From positions 1 to 64,000 of the forward strand of contig CAMGMU010000002.1 in NCBI GenBank assembly GCA_946059305.1: a stretch of DNA of 64,000 nucleotides, given 5' to 3'. Under the pieces are notes generated by a model, which did no database searches, was not told the origin of the DNA, and worked only from the letters and a program-made list of their open reading frames with translations. This stretch comes from an uncultured Bacteroidales bacterium. Lineage in GTDB: Bacteria > Bacteroidota > Bacteroidia > Bacteroidales > Paludibacteraceae. Positions 26,742 to 36,940 of the stretch are shown piece after piece (the stretch's first letter is position 1; each line of letters begins with the position of its first letter). A program made the position numbers and the translations under genes.

Positions 26742-28931
26742 TTATTCGATAATTTGTCCTAAAACGCTGTATTTTCTGCCATCCGCACCGATGATAATCA
26801 ATCGTCCGTTATGGAAGATTTTGGTAGCACGTTGGATGGAATTGTTGGTTACATTGGTGGATGGTTCCTCCTCTTCCGGTTGCCGAGGCTGCATGTTGAG
26901 TAGGTAGTATATCCCGTTGAGTATCAGTTGTTTACCATCATCCGTAAGGTTGGCGGTACTGTATTCCGAAACGCCAATCATCAGCATGGGTTCGGTCAGC
27001 GTAAGACCGTTCATATTGGCTCCTATAGGCATCTCTGCAACCGTAGATGCGGAGGTTTTTGAAACTGGTGAAGCCAATGTGGTGATTCCCGTGCAGTTGC
27101 TCCACGGATCCATGGCCGTTACGGCATAGGAGGTGCAGCTGGAGAAGAGCTGCAGCTGGTTGTTGGATAGGGTCAATCCGCTGAAGATGGGGTGCGTTGC
27201 ATCGGCAACGCTGATGCTCAAGTCGGTGGTATTGATAGCTGTTCCCCAATTCCATACGGAGGGTTTGAAAAGCCAAGGTTTGAGTACCAATATGGGTTTG
27301 TTGTAACCCTTGAGCGGCGAGAATCCGGCAGCATCGGACTTCGGTGCAGGACCTATTACGAGCAGGTCGTAACTCGAATAATCAACCTGTGCATCACGTG
27401 CATCGCGCACTTGGATGCCAATAGAGTCAGCGCGGAGGAGATAATGGAGCAAAGCTACATCTTCTTGGCTGCCAGGGATGGTAATGAATGCCACTTTGCG
27501 GAATCCATCGGGAATGGTATCCAATCCGGTAATAGGACCTTCGGTAGTGTCTGGCTCTTCGGGGTCGGGGATTACGAGGTTGCCATCGCTCTCATAACAT
27601 CCTAAATCAGGCGCAGTATTGCAGAAGGGGAGACTGACGTTGACGCCCGCATCGATGAGCGAACTATTTGTTTGCAGGCGCATAAGCGGAGTGATAGCGA
27701 GTTCGCCATCTGCCTGACGGGGATACAACGTGAGGCTGGTATCCATGGATTGGAAGTCGGCTGCCGTGCATGAGAAGCCTGCTGACCAACTGTTATGATC
27801 GTTAGCCACCACCCTCTGTACGGTCAGCTGATTCTCGCTCAACGAACTAATGCTCACGCAATTACGAATATACAGCGTACCACATTCGGTATTGTAGAAA
27901 CCATAGTTTTGGCCATTGAGCAGAGCGGTATTGTTGTACACTTTCATTACACCTCCATCCGAGTTCTGGTCAAATCCCTTCACGGTATTACCGATGGAAA
28001 GGCAATGGTGAATCAAAACGTTATGAGCCGTTTTGGCGCCACCCAATTTAAAACCATTGCCGTTGCCGAGATTCGGATATTGTGCCATAGTGATGGTGAT
28101 GGTATTGCCATATCGGTCTGTAATGGTGGTGCCATTTCGGTTGTCAAACCAGCTGCGATCAGTGTTATAGCGCGGGTGATTGGTCATGTTATATGAAGTA
28201 GGACCATTTTGAAAGCAGATACAGTCTTCGATGATGGTCTCATTACCATCCGTGACGCGCTGGTAGAAGTCCCAACCATCATCGGAATTATTCCATGCGC
28301 GGCAGCCTACATAATGGTTTCCGGGACCGGTGAACTGCTTATCTGCAAACCCATCGGCATTGCCGCCAAAATCAGCCAGTTCTTCGCCATTTTCACCCGT
28401 TCGCATCTGTTTATAATCAAAATTATCGTGCGAATCTACGTTCTTGATGAGATTATTTCCGCCCTTTTTCATTTGGCAGCCGGTATCAGAAGAACCATAG
28501 ATATCGAGCCGTTCAAAAGTGCAATAACTGCCCTCGTTGTAGAGGTTATTTTTTCCCGAATAGCGAAGCGTGAGGTCTTTGATATGGATATACCGATTAT
28601 TTGTTGTTAGCTGTAATCCTCGCGTTCCGTAAGAGGTGGTGCGGAAATCCAGAATAGCCAATTCTCCGGGGTAACCGGAAATAACGATATTGGCTGTAGC
28701 ATTACCCGACATAGAGGGCAGTTTGGTGTTCCCGAGGTCGTATTGTCCGCCAAGGAGATAGAGGGTGTCACCGGGCAAAGACAATTTTTTCAAACCTTCA
28801 GAAAAAGAACATGGGGTGGCGTACGAATTACCATTGCCGTTGCCATTGGGAGAGGCGTAATAAGTAGATGCATAAGCTAAGGGAGAGAGAGCTAATGCGA
28901 GTGCGAAAAAGATTGTTTTTATATGTTTCAT
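26742..28931 (-). CDS. Secreted PL9-type pectate lyase with extra domain and C-terminal tail
   Basis: The 729-residue protein has a signal peptide (ending LSPLAYA) and a right-handed beta-helix of polysaccharide lyase family 9. Calcium-site Asp candidates are D193 in GGNADGFADK and D217, D218 and D221 in NNSDDGWDF. Their spacing matches that reported for Pel9A. K295 in NGFKLGGAK is the likely catalytic base. After about residue 450 a Thr/Pro/Glu linker leads to a second alpha/beta domain (about 470-690, FRKVAFITIPGSQEDVALLH) that I cannot name. The last 30 residues form the tail shared with two other secreted proteins. It should cleave polygalacturonate. Its ATG overlaps the GT2 stop codon. 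Confidence 0.85.
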   Translation of the reverse strand: MKHIKTIFFALALALSPLAYASTYYASPNGNGNGNSYATPCSFSEGLKKLSLPGDTLYLLGGQYDLGNTKLPSMSGNATANIVISGYPGELAILDFRTTSYGTRGLQLTTNNRYIHIKDLTLRYSGKNNLYNEGSYCTFERLDIYGSSDTGCQMKKGGNNLIKNVDSHDNFDYKQMRTGENGEELADFGGNADGFADKQFTGPGNHYVGCRAWNNSDDGWDFYQRVTDGNETIIEDCICFQNGPTSYNMTNHPRYNTDRSWFDNRNGTTITDRYGNTITITMAQYPNLGNGNGFKLGGAKTAHNVLIHHCLSIGNTVKGFDQNSDGGVMKVYNNTALLNGQNYGFYNTECGTLYIRNCVSISSLSENQLTVQRVVANDHNSWSAGFSCTAADFQSMDTSLTLYPRQADGELAITPLMRLQTNSSLIDAGVNVSLPFCNTAPDLGCYESDGNLVIPDPEEPDTTEGPITGLDTIPDGFRKVAFITIPGSQEDVALLHYLLRADSIGIQVRDARDAQVDYSSYDLLVIGPAPKSDAAGFSPLKGYNKPILVLKPWLFKPSVWNWGTAINTTDLSISVADATHPIFSGLTLSNNQLQLFSSCTSYAVTAMDPWSNCTGITTLASPVSKTSASTVAEMPIGANMNGLTLTEPMLMIGVSEYSTANLTDDGKQLILNGIYYLLNMQPRQPEEEEPSTNVTNNSIQRATKIFHNGRLIIIGADGRKYSVLGQIIE

Positions 28932-29650
28932 AGTTGTAACAATTTTTCTTTTATGAAATGTGCACGGAGGCGAATCCTCAGAGCGTTGAATTGAAATGGG
29001 TGGATTCCGAGCTTCTTCAGTTCATGAAAAATGCGTGTGGTATCATGCGGCTCAGATGTGGTGGAATGCGGGTTGATGAGATATAAATAACCGGTGTATT
29101 GATGCACTCGAATCGTAGGCTTTTCTTTCCATATTCGAGCAGAAAAGAGCACGTCTTCGTATATCATTCCTTCCTCAAACAAGATGCCTTTTTCTCGCAG
29201 CCAAGTTGTGCGATACAAGCGCATGCAGGGGGAAGTCAATACGTAGCGACGATGCCATGAAGGGCATTTTTCTTCGGTGATGGTACCATCAAGACTAACT
29301 CTCTTATAGCCGGTTTGGAGCAAGTCAGCATCGTCAATATGGCTAAGCATTTGTTCAATATAATCGGGCGAGAGCCTGTCGTCGGAATCCAGAAAGAGTA
29401 GGTATTCTCCTTTGGCATGCTGCATACCGAGATTACGCGCTGCAGATTGCCCCATGTTGTGCGGTTGTTGGAGCAGACAAAAGCGATGATCCTGCTTGCA
29501 ATAGGATGCTGCTATTTGCGCGCTCTCATCCGTGCTGGCATCATCTATCAAAATAGCTTCCCAATCGCCTATCGTCTGCTTGCTCACAGATGCAAGGCAA
29601 CCGCTCAGATAAGGAGCCGAATTAAATATGGGTATGACGATGCTTACCAT
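28928..29650 (-). CDS. Glycosyltransferase family 2
   Basis: The 240-residue GT-A enzyme has the usual start VSIVIPIFNSAPYLSGCLAS, the nucleotide Asp in LIDDASTDES, SAARNLGMQHAKGEYLLFLD and the metal-binding DSD (LDSDDRL). It transfers a sugar from a nucleotide donor in the cytoplasm; donor and acceptor are unknown. It follows a GT4 gene and a deacetylase gene, so it may act in surface polysaccharide or glycoprotein glycan synthesis. Its stop overlaps the next start as ATGA. Confidence 0.88.
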   Translation of the reverse strand: MVSIVIPIFNSAPYLSGCLASVSKQTIGDWEAILIDDASTDESAQIAASYCKQDHRFCLLQQPHNMGQSAARNLGMQHAKGEYLLFLDSDDRLSPDYIEQMLSHIDDADLLQTGYKRVSLDGTITEEKCPSWHRRYVLTSPCMRLYRTTWLREKGILFEEGMIYEDVLFSARIWKEKPTIRVHQYTGYLYLINPHSTTSEPHDTTRIFHELKKLGIHPFQFNALRIRLRAHFIKEKLLQL

Positions 29651-29690
29651 TTCCGAATGAATTTTGTTTGTTTTTACAATGTGTGTAGCT

Positions 29691-30893
29691 TTACGAAAGC
29701 AGCAATTGCTCGAATTGTGCGGATTCTACTTCTCTGTTAAAAAGCGATACCGCGTCTTTGTTGATGGGTTGATGCGTAAAACCATGCTGCTTCCATTCGC
29801 TATATTTTTCGCGGATAAATCGGATGATTTGCTCTTTATTTTCCGCTGCCAATCCGGCATTTGTTTTACGAATGGCTTCTGCCAAATGCGCTTCATCGGA
29901 GCGTACGAGCAAAAGCGGTTTCTCTGAGCCTACAATCTCAAAGAACTTGGTGGTCATCATGCCTTTTGGTCCATCTCCTGCTGCTTTATTGGAGAATACC
30001 AAGCAAATGCTGCTTTTGCGGTAAAGTTCCGGTACCGCATCAATCGATATGTAGCCATGAATATCAGCTTTTACGCCATACTTTATTGCCATGTCTCGCA
30101 ATCGCTCTTGTCCGTTGGCATCGGTATGAATAAGCAGCTGCAATTCCGGCATCTCATGAGCGATTTCTCCAAGCGCCTGCATCAAGAGCGTTGGGTCTTG
30201 AGAAGTAGGCTCGTAGAGGCGTCCCAAATAACTGATGATAAAACGCTCCGTCGGTATTGGCTTAAAATAGTGAATCGAAGGGTCGAAACCATTGTAAATC
30301 AAGTGCACCGATGGATGAAACTGTTTCAGAAAATCCACATGCCAGGGCGATACTGTGGTTATTCGTTTTGCCTTCCGGATGGCGTTGTTTCGTCGGCTAA
30401 TTTGCACGTTACTATACCATTTTCTGAAAGGCATAGTCCACCAATTACGATGTTGCTGATATTGCGTTCCGCCCACTTGTTCATCGATATCGCGGAGGTC
30501 GCAAAATAGCGGCAGCTGCATTTCTGAAGCCAATGCTTGAGCAGCAGGAAGGGGGAAGGTGGAAAACGTTGTGCACAAGATGGCATCGAACGTTTTACCT
30601 TGCGTCAACTTCCTTACTCTGCGGTAGAAATAGCGGTTTTTCCAATCCGTGAGCAGGCTCCAAATCGATTTCAGCGTCCAATCGATTTTATAGAGCAAGC
30701 TTCCTCTTTGACCGCGATAGATGGCTATCTCGGTAATGGGGTAGGCGTGCTCGAAGCAGAGTTCATCCCATCGCTCAGTATATAAATCAATCTCCCAACC
30801 TTTCCGATTGAGATAATCCGAAAGGTATCGAATACGGGGGCCAAAACTCGGCTTTCCGTAAGGGTCACATACTATGAGTAATCTTCGTTTCAA
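29691..30893 (-). CDS. Glycosyltransferase family 4 (GT-B)
   Basis: The 400-residue enzyme starts MKRRLLIVCDPYGKPSFGPR and has a C-terminal GT1-like half with FIISYLGRLYEPTSQD and KPLLLVRSDEAHLAEAIRKT. It is a retaining GT-B glycosyltransferase of unknown specificity. The start codon is TTG and overlaps the stop of the deacetylase gene as TTGA, which implies translational coupling. It belongs to a three-gene glycan block with the deacetylase and GT2. Confidence 0.85.
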   Translation of the reverse strand: MKRRLLIVCDPYGKPSFGPRIRYLSDYLNRKGWEIDLYTERWDELCFEHAYPITEIAIYRGQRGSLLYKIDWTLKSIWSLLTDWKNRYFYRRVRKLTQGKTFDAILCTTFSTFPLPAAQALASEMQLPLFCDLRDIDEQVGGTQYQQHRNWWTMPFRKWYSNVQISRRNNAIRKAKRITTVSPWHVDFLKQFHPSVHLIYNGFDPSIHYFKPIPTERFIISYLGRLYEPTSQDPTLLMQALGEIAHEMPELQLLIHTDANGQERLRDMAIKYGVKADIHGYISIDAVPELYRKSSICLVFSNKAAGDGPKGMMTTKFFEIVGSEKPLLLVRSDEAHLAEAIRKTNAGLAAENKEQIIRFIREKYSEWKQHGFTHQPINKDAVSLFNREVESAQFEQLLLS

Positions 30894-32215
30894 AGCGTTG
30901 TTTGATTCAGATAATCGATGATGTCAGCATATAGTGTTTTGAGATAGGAATCTTCGGTTATATTGCTGTTGTGCCAGAGGAGCACCAATTCGCCGCCATG
31001 TTTGCGCACTTTATCCATGACTTGCTGGCACATATAAAATGCTTCTTCCTCATTTTGGATATGCATGTAGCAATCGTTGGTTAGCGTGCAATCCATAATC
31101 GAGAGCGGATGTAGTGTCAGATTTGTAAGCCGCATCCGGATGGGGTCAATCCATCGAACCGGACGAGTGGTGCCCAATCGGAAACCAATACTGTCAGCCC
31201 AACCCACCGTGTAGTCATCCGTTATGCCTGCGTCTTCGAGCGCGCGTAAACTGCTGAGGGATAGCAGACGCAGATAATGCCAACGATTGGGGAGGTGGTC
31301 TGCAGGAATATCCAATGCTTGAAGGTGGCGAGCCAATCGCTCTTTTTCTTGGAAAATGATGGCCGCTGCTCCTTCTTCGCTGGATTCCTCCTCTATCAGT
31401 CCTGCCGCTTCGTATGAGCTGTGTAAGCCAAATCGAGCGCCAGACTTGCTCAGATACGTAACCAAGTGGCAGAAATCCTTGCCTCCGAGTTCGTATTGCG
31501 GGTAATCATATCCTTTCCCGCGGCCGGCTTTGAAGAAGTATAAACTGTCAGCTTGAGGCAGTTTCTTATCTTGATCAATCAGCCAGGGGAACGTATAAGC
31601 CGAATCGTGTTCAGGACTGGATAAGGCTGCAAGAGCATCTTTGAGATGGCCTCTGCGGATGCCTCCTAAGAATCCCCTCAGATGACGATAGTGGCAGATG
31701 GTATCTACATCGTGCGTGAGCACTATCCTCGAAAACTGCTTCTCCGGAAGGGGGGCTGAAAGCAGTTTGCAAAGCATTCGAGCATACTCATCGATTACTG
31801 GAATCAATGCCATTCCTTGCTTGCCGAGAGGCGAATGTAGAGAGGAGACTCTACCATGAGCGTCTGTCCATTCTTCCGGATTTTTGCCCTCACGCAAGTC
31901 TTTTTGATGCGTTTCTCCGGCCAGCGAGATGAGGTAAAACGTATTATAGATGATATCTTCCTGAATAACCCACGTACCACCCATTTTGTCGCCGAACTCA
32001 TCTACGTATTCTCCCTGCTTTTCTGCAGTAGGGGAAATTTGAAAGTCAGGCTCGGTCCATTCTTTTCGTGTCCCCGTGAGGATATTCTTACCGGGCACTA
32101 CTACCACTTTGTAGTGCTGCCAAGCGAGCTCATCAGATGTATATCCGATTTGCTGTGCTACTGTCTCCTGGCCGTAGGTTAGGAAATACTTGATATAATC
32201 TATAATTTCATCCAT
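30890..32215 (-). CDS. Polysaccharide deacetylase-like protein
   Basis: The 441-residue protein has an N-terminal domain of unknown function and a NodB-like barrel. The metal-binding start is RIVLTHDVDTICHYRHLRG, followed by GARFGLHSSYEAAGL and GGELVLLWHNSNI. Bacteroidota carry many such proteins next to glycosyltransferases, where the long N-terminal domain is called DUF7033. It has no signal peptide, so it may act on a cytoplasmic glycan intermediate; deacetylation is inferred from the fold. It overlaps the GT4 gene by four bases. Confidence 0.75.
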   Translation of the reverse strand: MDEIIDYIKYFLTYGQETVAQQIGYTSDELAWQHYKVVVVPGKNILTGTRKEWTEPDFQISPTAEKQGEYVDEFGDKMGGTWVIQEDIIYNTFYLISLAGETHQKDLREGKNPEEWTDAHGRVSSLHSPLGKQGMALIPVIDEYARMLCKLLSAPLPEKQFSRIVLTHDVDTICHYRHLRGFLGGIRRGHLKDALAALSSPEHDSAYTFPWLIDQDKKLPQADSLYFFKAGRGKGYDYPQYELGGKDFCHLVTYLSKSGARFGLHSSYEAAGLIEEESSEEGAAAIIFQEKERLARHLQALDIPADHLPNRWHYLRLLSLSSLRALEDAGITDDYTVGWADSIGFRLGTTRPVRWIDPIRMRLTNLTLHPLSIMDCTLTNDCYMHIQNEEEAFYMCQQVMDKVRKHGGELVLLWHNSNITEDSYLKTLYADIIDYLNQTTL

Positions 32216-32224
32216 AGGATGCGG

Positions 32225-34048
32225 TTATGTGTATAATGAATCGAGTTGCTCTGATAGCAATTCCCATTCGTACATTCGTTGTTCTAATCGATGTTTGAGT
32301 TGCTCATATTGGGTAAAACGCTCTTGCGTTTGGTTGGCGGGTTCTGCCAACAAACCTTCCATTTCGGCAATCTCGTTTTCTATTTTTGCGATATCCGCCT
32401 CAGCTTCATCCACAGCTTTTTTTGCTTTCCGAAGTTCTGCTGCTTTGGCTTTTTGTGCGGCATAATCCAATTTTCCGGCAGTAGGTACGTTTTCTTGCAA
32501 AACGGTTTGTTTGGATGCTTGTCCGCTCCGGAGCACCATATCGATAGAGCGGTCGGCATCCTCTATTTGCGCCTTTTTATATCGTAACCAATCGTAGATT
32601 CCGCCTAAATGTTCGCGCACTTTTCCATCGCCAAACTCATATACTTTGCTTGCTAATCCGGCAAGAAAATCGCGGTCGTGGCTAACGCAAATGACCGTTC
32701 CGTCAAACTCCATCAGCGCCTCTTTCAGTACGTCTTTCGATCGCATATCGAGGTGGTTGGTGGGCTCGTCGAGAATCAGCAAATTGACAGGCTCAAGAAG
32801 CAAACGAATCATTGCCAAACGGCTTCTTTCGCCACCCGAAAGAAAACGCACTTTCTTTTCGCTGGCTTCGCCTCCAAACATAAAAGCACCTAATATATCT
32901 TTGATTTTCGTGCGGATATCGCCTACTGCAACACGGTCAATCGTATCAAATACCGATAGTTCGCCATCTAATAAAGAGGCTTGATTCTGGGCGAAATAGC
33001 CAATCTTCACATTATGCCCGATTTTCAGCGTGCCGGTGTAATCTTGAATCTCCTGCATGATACACTTCACGAGCGTAGATTTGCCTTCTCCGTTTTTGCC
33101 AACGAATGCCACTTTCTCGCCTCGGCGAATGGTGAAGGTAGCATGATTAAACACCTGATGGTCGCCATACGCTTTGCCCAAATCCTCTACGATAATGGGG
33201 TAATCGCCACTCCGAGGTGCGGGCGGAAATTTCAGCCGCAGACGACTGTTATCTTCCAAGTCCACTTCTAATCGCTCCAGTTTCTCGAGTTGCTTGATGC
33301 GGCTTTGTACCTGAACCGATTTGGTAGCCTTGTAGCGAAAACGTTCGATAAACTCCTCCGTTTCCTGAATCATCTTTTGCTGATTCTCATACGCTCTTAC
33401 CTGTTGCTCATGGCGCTCTTTGCGGAGCTCCATAAACTGCGTGTAGCTTACTTGATAATCGTAGATGCGTCCAAGACTGATTTCAATCGTTCGGTTCGTT
33501 ACATTATCCAAAAATGCTCGGTCGTGGCTGACCAATAGCACAGCACTACCGCTCTGCAGCAACCATTGCTCTAACCATTGAATGGACTCGATATCCAGAT
33601 GGTTGGTGGGCTCGTCAAGAAGCAGTAAGTCGGGTTTGATTAGCAGTATTTTTGCCAATTCAATACGCATGCGCCATCCTCCGGAAAACTCCGAACAAGG
33701 CCGGTCGAAATCTGTCCGCTGAAAACCTAATCCGATGAGCACTTTCTCCATTTGCCCAATGGATTTAGGGTCGTCTTGATCGCGCACAGTATCTACTTCC
33801 TGCCGTAGAGTCGTACCTTCGTTATGAATCATGTGCTGCGGGAGGTAGCCAATGCGGAGATCCTTATCTTTGGATATGTGGCCGCTTGTTGGCTCTTCTT
33901 CCCCGGCAATCAGCCGCAAAAGGGTAGTCTTACCGGCACCATTTTTGCCGATAAGCGCCACTCTGTCACGTTTGTTGATCAAGAATGTTATGTCGTTGAG
34001 TATCGGCCGAGCCGAAAACTCCATACTGATATTTTCAATAGATACCAT
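32225..34048 (-). CDS. ABC-F family ATPase
   Basis: The 607-residue protein has two ABC ATPase domains and no membrane segment. The first has Walker A GKNGAGKTT, signature FSGGWRMRIELA and LLLDEPTNHLD. The second has GKNGEGKST, LSGGERSRLAM and LILDEPTNHLD. An inter-domain linker rich in Arg and Gln and a C-terminal coiled coil (about 530-607) follow the Uup/YfmR pattern. ABC-F proteins act on ribosomes to relieve stalling or give antibiotic resistance; which applies cannot be told. Its ATG overlaps the uvrA stop (TAATG). Confidence 0.9.
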   Translation of the reverse strand: MVSIENISMEFSARPILNDITFLINKRDRVALIGKNGAGKTTLLRLIAGEEEPTSGHISKDKDLRIGYLPQHMIHNEGTTLRQEVDTVRDQDDPKSIGQMEKVLIGLGFQRTDFDRPCSEFSGGWRMRIELAKILLIKPDLLLLDEPTNHLDIESIQWLEQWLLQSGSAVLLVSHDRAFLDNVTNRTIEISLGRIYDYQVSYTQFMELRKERHEQQVRAYENQQKMIQETEEFIERFRYKATKSVQVQSRIKQLEKLERLEVDLEDNSRLRLKFPPAPRSGDYPIIVEDLGKAYGDHQVFNHATFTIRRGEKVAFVGKNGEGKSTLVKCIMQEIQDYTGTLKIGHNVKIGYFAQNQASLLDGELSVFDTIDRVAVGDIRTKIKDILGAFMFGGEASEKKVRFLSGGERSRLAMIRLLLEPVNLLILDEPTNHLDMRSKDVLKEALMEFDGTVICVSHDRDFLAGLASKVYEFGDGKVREHLGGIYDWLRYKKAQIEDADRSIDMVLRSGQASKQTVLQENVPTAGKLDYAAQKAKAAELRKAKKAVDEAEADIAKIENEIAEMEGLLAEPANQTQERFTQYEQLKHRLEQRMYEWELLSEQLDSLYT

Positions 34049-36939
34049 TACTGCGATTTGCTTTTTGATTTTTTTGTAGCAATCGTTCCATTCTCAAGCC
34101 CTGCTTTGAGGAAACGCCCTGTGTAGCTGGCTTCGCACTTCATGAGTGCTTCCGGGGTGCCTTCAAACACGATTCTACCACCTTGTTCGCCACCTTCCGG
34201 CCCGAGGTCAATCACGTGATCTGCTGCCATAATAATCGCCGGATTATGCTCGATGATGATGACGGTATGCCCTTTTTCAATCAAGCTGTTGAGTGCTTTT
34301 AAGAGAATGGCAATATCGTGATAATGCAAGCCTGTTGTGGGCTCATCAAACACGAAAATCGTGGGATTCTGCCCTTCGCTTGCGAGGAAAGACGCGAGTT
34401 TTACGCGTTGACTTTCGCCACCCGACAACGTGCTTGACGATTGCCCTAATTTGATATAACCGATGCCTACATCTTGCAGCGGCTTCATCCGTTTAACAAT
34501 CTTTTTACAGAGCAGTTGCTCGTCTTTTGTGAGCGTGCGTCCTGCCTCTTTACCTTCCTTTTCCGCATAAGCGTTAGGATCAGAAAAGAACTCAATCGCT
34601 TGATTTACAGTCATCTCCAATACATCGAAGATGTTTTTCTCGAAAAACGTCACTTCCAATACATCCGCAGAGAATCGCTGCCCATGACAATGCTCGCATT
34701 GGAGCACCAAATCAGCCATAAACTGCATCTCAACGGTGATTGTTCCTTCTCCTTGGCATTCTTCACATCGTCCTCCCGGGGTGTTGAAACTGAAGTGTGC
34801 AGCCGTATAGCCCATCTGCTTGGAAAGCTGCTGCTCAGCATACAGTTTACGAATCTCATCATACGCTTTTAGGTAGGTGACAGGATTGCTTCGGCTGGAG
34901 CGCGAGAGTGGATTTTGGTCAACAAACTCAATATCCGTCATTCTGCTCATTGAGCCATGTAAACTGCCGAAATCCCCCGTACGCTCAGCCGTTCCACCAT
35001 AATATTTCTTCAGCGCAGGGTAGAGCACTTTCGTAACGAGCGATGACTTGCCGCTACCGCTCACTCCGGTTACAACCGTCATTACATTGAGCGGAAAACG
35101 AACAGTCAGATTCTTCAAATTGTTCTCGCATGCGCCTTGCACTTCAATATAATTATTCCACGGCCGACGAAACTCCGGCACCGGAATTCGCTCTACACCT
35201 GACAGAAAATCTTCCGTATAGGAGTGGTGAAAATGCTGCTTCACTTGCAGTTGACCATCGGCTTGCTCCATGATAGAAGCCACCTGACCGCCTCTGCGAC
35301 CAGCTTCCGGACCAATGTCAATAATATAATCGGCTGCACGCATGATTTCCTCGTCATGCTCCACAACTACGACCGTATTGCCCAAATCGCGAAGCTCTTT
35401 CAATACGTGAATGAGTTGGTTGGTGTCCCTCACGTGCAATCCGATAGAGGGTTCGTCTAAGATATACAGACTGCCCACCAAACTGCTGCCAAGCGATTTG
35501 GCCAAGGTGATGCGTTGACTCTCGCCTCCGGAGAGCGAAGCCGCCAATCGGTTGAGCGTAAGATAACTCAACCCCACTTCGCGCAAGAAACGCAGACGAT
35601 TTTGAATCTCTATCAGCAATTGCTTGGATGCTTCTCGGTCAAACGCGCTCAACTGATTGGGCAATTGCTCAAACCAAGGCTCCAACTCGCTCACGGGCAG
35701 CTTCAGCAAATCAACGATGGACTTGCCCGCAATCTTTACGTATTGCGCTTCTTTTCGGAGTCGGTATCCTTCGCATGTAGGGCAGGTTGTCTTTCCTTTG
35801 TAACGAGCCAACATCACTCGATACTGAATCTTTGCGTATTGATCTTTCTCGAGCATCTTGAAGAAATCGTTCAGCCCGCGGAAGTATTCGTTGCCAGTCC
35901 AGAGCAGTTGCTTCTGCTCGGGAGTGAGTTCGTAAAAGGGCTTGTGAATGGGGAACCCAAACTTCTGCGCATTCATGATGAGCTCCTTATTCCAACGGCT
36001 CATCTTCTCGCCTCGCCAACATGCAATCGCTTCTTCGTAAATGCTCTTGGTCTTATCCGGCACCACCAAATCAGGGTCGATACCCATGATATTGCCAAAC
36101 CCGCCACACTCAGGACAAGCCCCTAACGGACTATTGAAATCAAACAGGTGTTCGGTGGGTTCGATAAATTGAATGCCATCTGCCTCGAAGCGCTCGGAGA
36201 AAAATTCTCTATGGTTGTCTCCACCCTGTACGAGCGTTTCTACTACACATTCTCCTCCGCCTTCGAAGAAAGCGGTTTGTACGGAGTCGGCAAAACGGTT
36301 GGCTGTAGATTGCTCGCCATCTGCAATCAGTCGATCTATGAGCAAAAACAAACCCTCTTCAGAAAGGGCATCGGTTATGCCAATTGTTTTTCCATGCTGA
36401 AGCAAGCGAGAAAACCCTTGTCCTTGCCAAATCTGCAACTGTTGCTGAAGCGTTGTTCCTTCGCTCAATCGCACGGGAGAGAGAAGCATCAACTTCGTTC
36501 CGGGCACTAACCCCATCATATAGTTCACGACATCGCGAACGGTATGCCGTTTGACTTCTGCTCCGCTCACGGGCGAGTACGTGTGACCCACGCGCGCGTA
36601 CAATAATTTTAGGTACTCCGCAATCTCCGTGCTTGTGCCTACTGTGGATCGCGGATTTCTGCTTGTAACTTTCTGCTGAATAGCAATAGCAGGAGGGATG
36701 CCTTCAATAAAATCCACCTCCGGCTTCTGCATTCGCCCCAAAAATTGCCGAGCATAACTCGACAAACTCTCCACATAGCGCCTCTGCCCCTCTGCATAGA
36801 GTGTATCAAATGCGAGCGAGGACTTGCCGCTACCCGACAAGCCCGTTATCACCACCAATTTATTTCGAGGAATGTCAATCGTAACATCCTTCAAATTGTG
36901 GGTTTTTGCTCCTTGTATATGTATAGACTCTGTATCCAA
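34048..36939 (-). CDS. uvrA: Excinuclease ABC subunit A, second-paralog type
   Basis: The 963-residue DNA-damage sensor has Walker A GLSGSGKSS (33-41), RRYVESLSSYARQFLG, two ABC signatures (LSGGESQRITLAKSLG and LSGGESQRVKLASFL) and the C-terminal zinc finger (CEEC ... CEHC). The first zinc module is incomplete: the usual CxxC near residue 251 reads FEAD, leaving only CPEC at 275-278. This points to a UvrA2-like paralog, so another uvrA probably exists elsewhere in the genome. It acts with UvrB in nucleotide excision repair or damage tolerance. The start codon is TTG, one base after the HU-LysM stop. Confidence 0.92.
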   Translation of the reverse strand: MDTESIHIQGAKTHNLKDVTIDIPRNKLVVITGLSGSGKSSLAFDTLYAEGQRRYVESLSSYARQFLGRMQKPEVDFIEGIPPAIAIQQKVTSRNPRSTVGTSTEIAEYLKLLYARVGHTYSPVSGAEVKRHTVRDVVNYMMGLVPGTKLMLLSPVRLSEGTTLQQQLQIWQGQGFSRLLQHGKTIGITDALSEEGLFLLIDRLIADGEQSTANRFADSVQTAFFEGGGECVVETLVQGGDNHREFFSERFEADGIQFIEPTEHLFDFNSPLGACPECGGFGNIMGIDPDLVVPDKTKSIYEEAIACWRGEKMSRWNKELIMNAQKFGFPIHKPFYELTPEQKQLLWTGNEYFRGLNDFFKMLEKDQYAKIQYRVMLARYKGKTTCPTCEGYRLRKEAQYVKIAGKSIVDLLKLPVSELEPWFEQLPNQLSAFDREASKQLLIEIQNRLRFLREVGLSYLTLNRLAASLSGGESQRITLAKSLGSSLVGSLYILDEPSIGLHVRDTNQLIHVLKELRDLGNTVVVVEHDEEIMRAADYIIDIGPEAGRRGGQVASIMEQADGQLQVKQHFHHSYTEDFLSGVERIPVPEFRRPWNNYIEVQGACENNLKNLTVRFPLNVMTVVTGVSGSGKSSLVTKVLYPALKKYYGGTAERTGDFGSLHGSMSRMTDIEFVDQNPLSRSSRSNPVTYLKAYDEIRKLYAEQQLSKQMGYTAAHFSFNTPGGRCEECQGEGTITVEMQFMADLVLQCEHCHGQRFSADVLEVTFFEKNIFDVLEMTVNQAIEFFSDPNAYAEKEGKEAGRTLTKDEQLLCKKIVKRMKPLQDVGIGYIKLGQSSSTLSGGESQRVKLASFLASEGQNPTIFVFDEPTTGLHYHDIAILLKALNSLIEKGHTVIIIEHNPAIIMAADHVIDLGPEGGEQGGRIVFEGTPEALMKCEASYTGRFLKAGLENGTIATKKSKSKSQ

Positions 36940-36940
36940 C

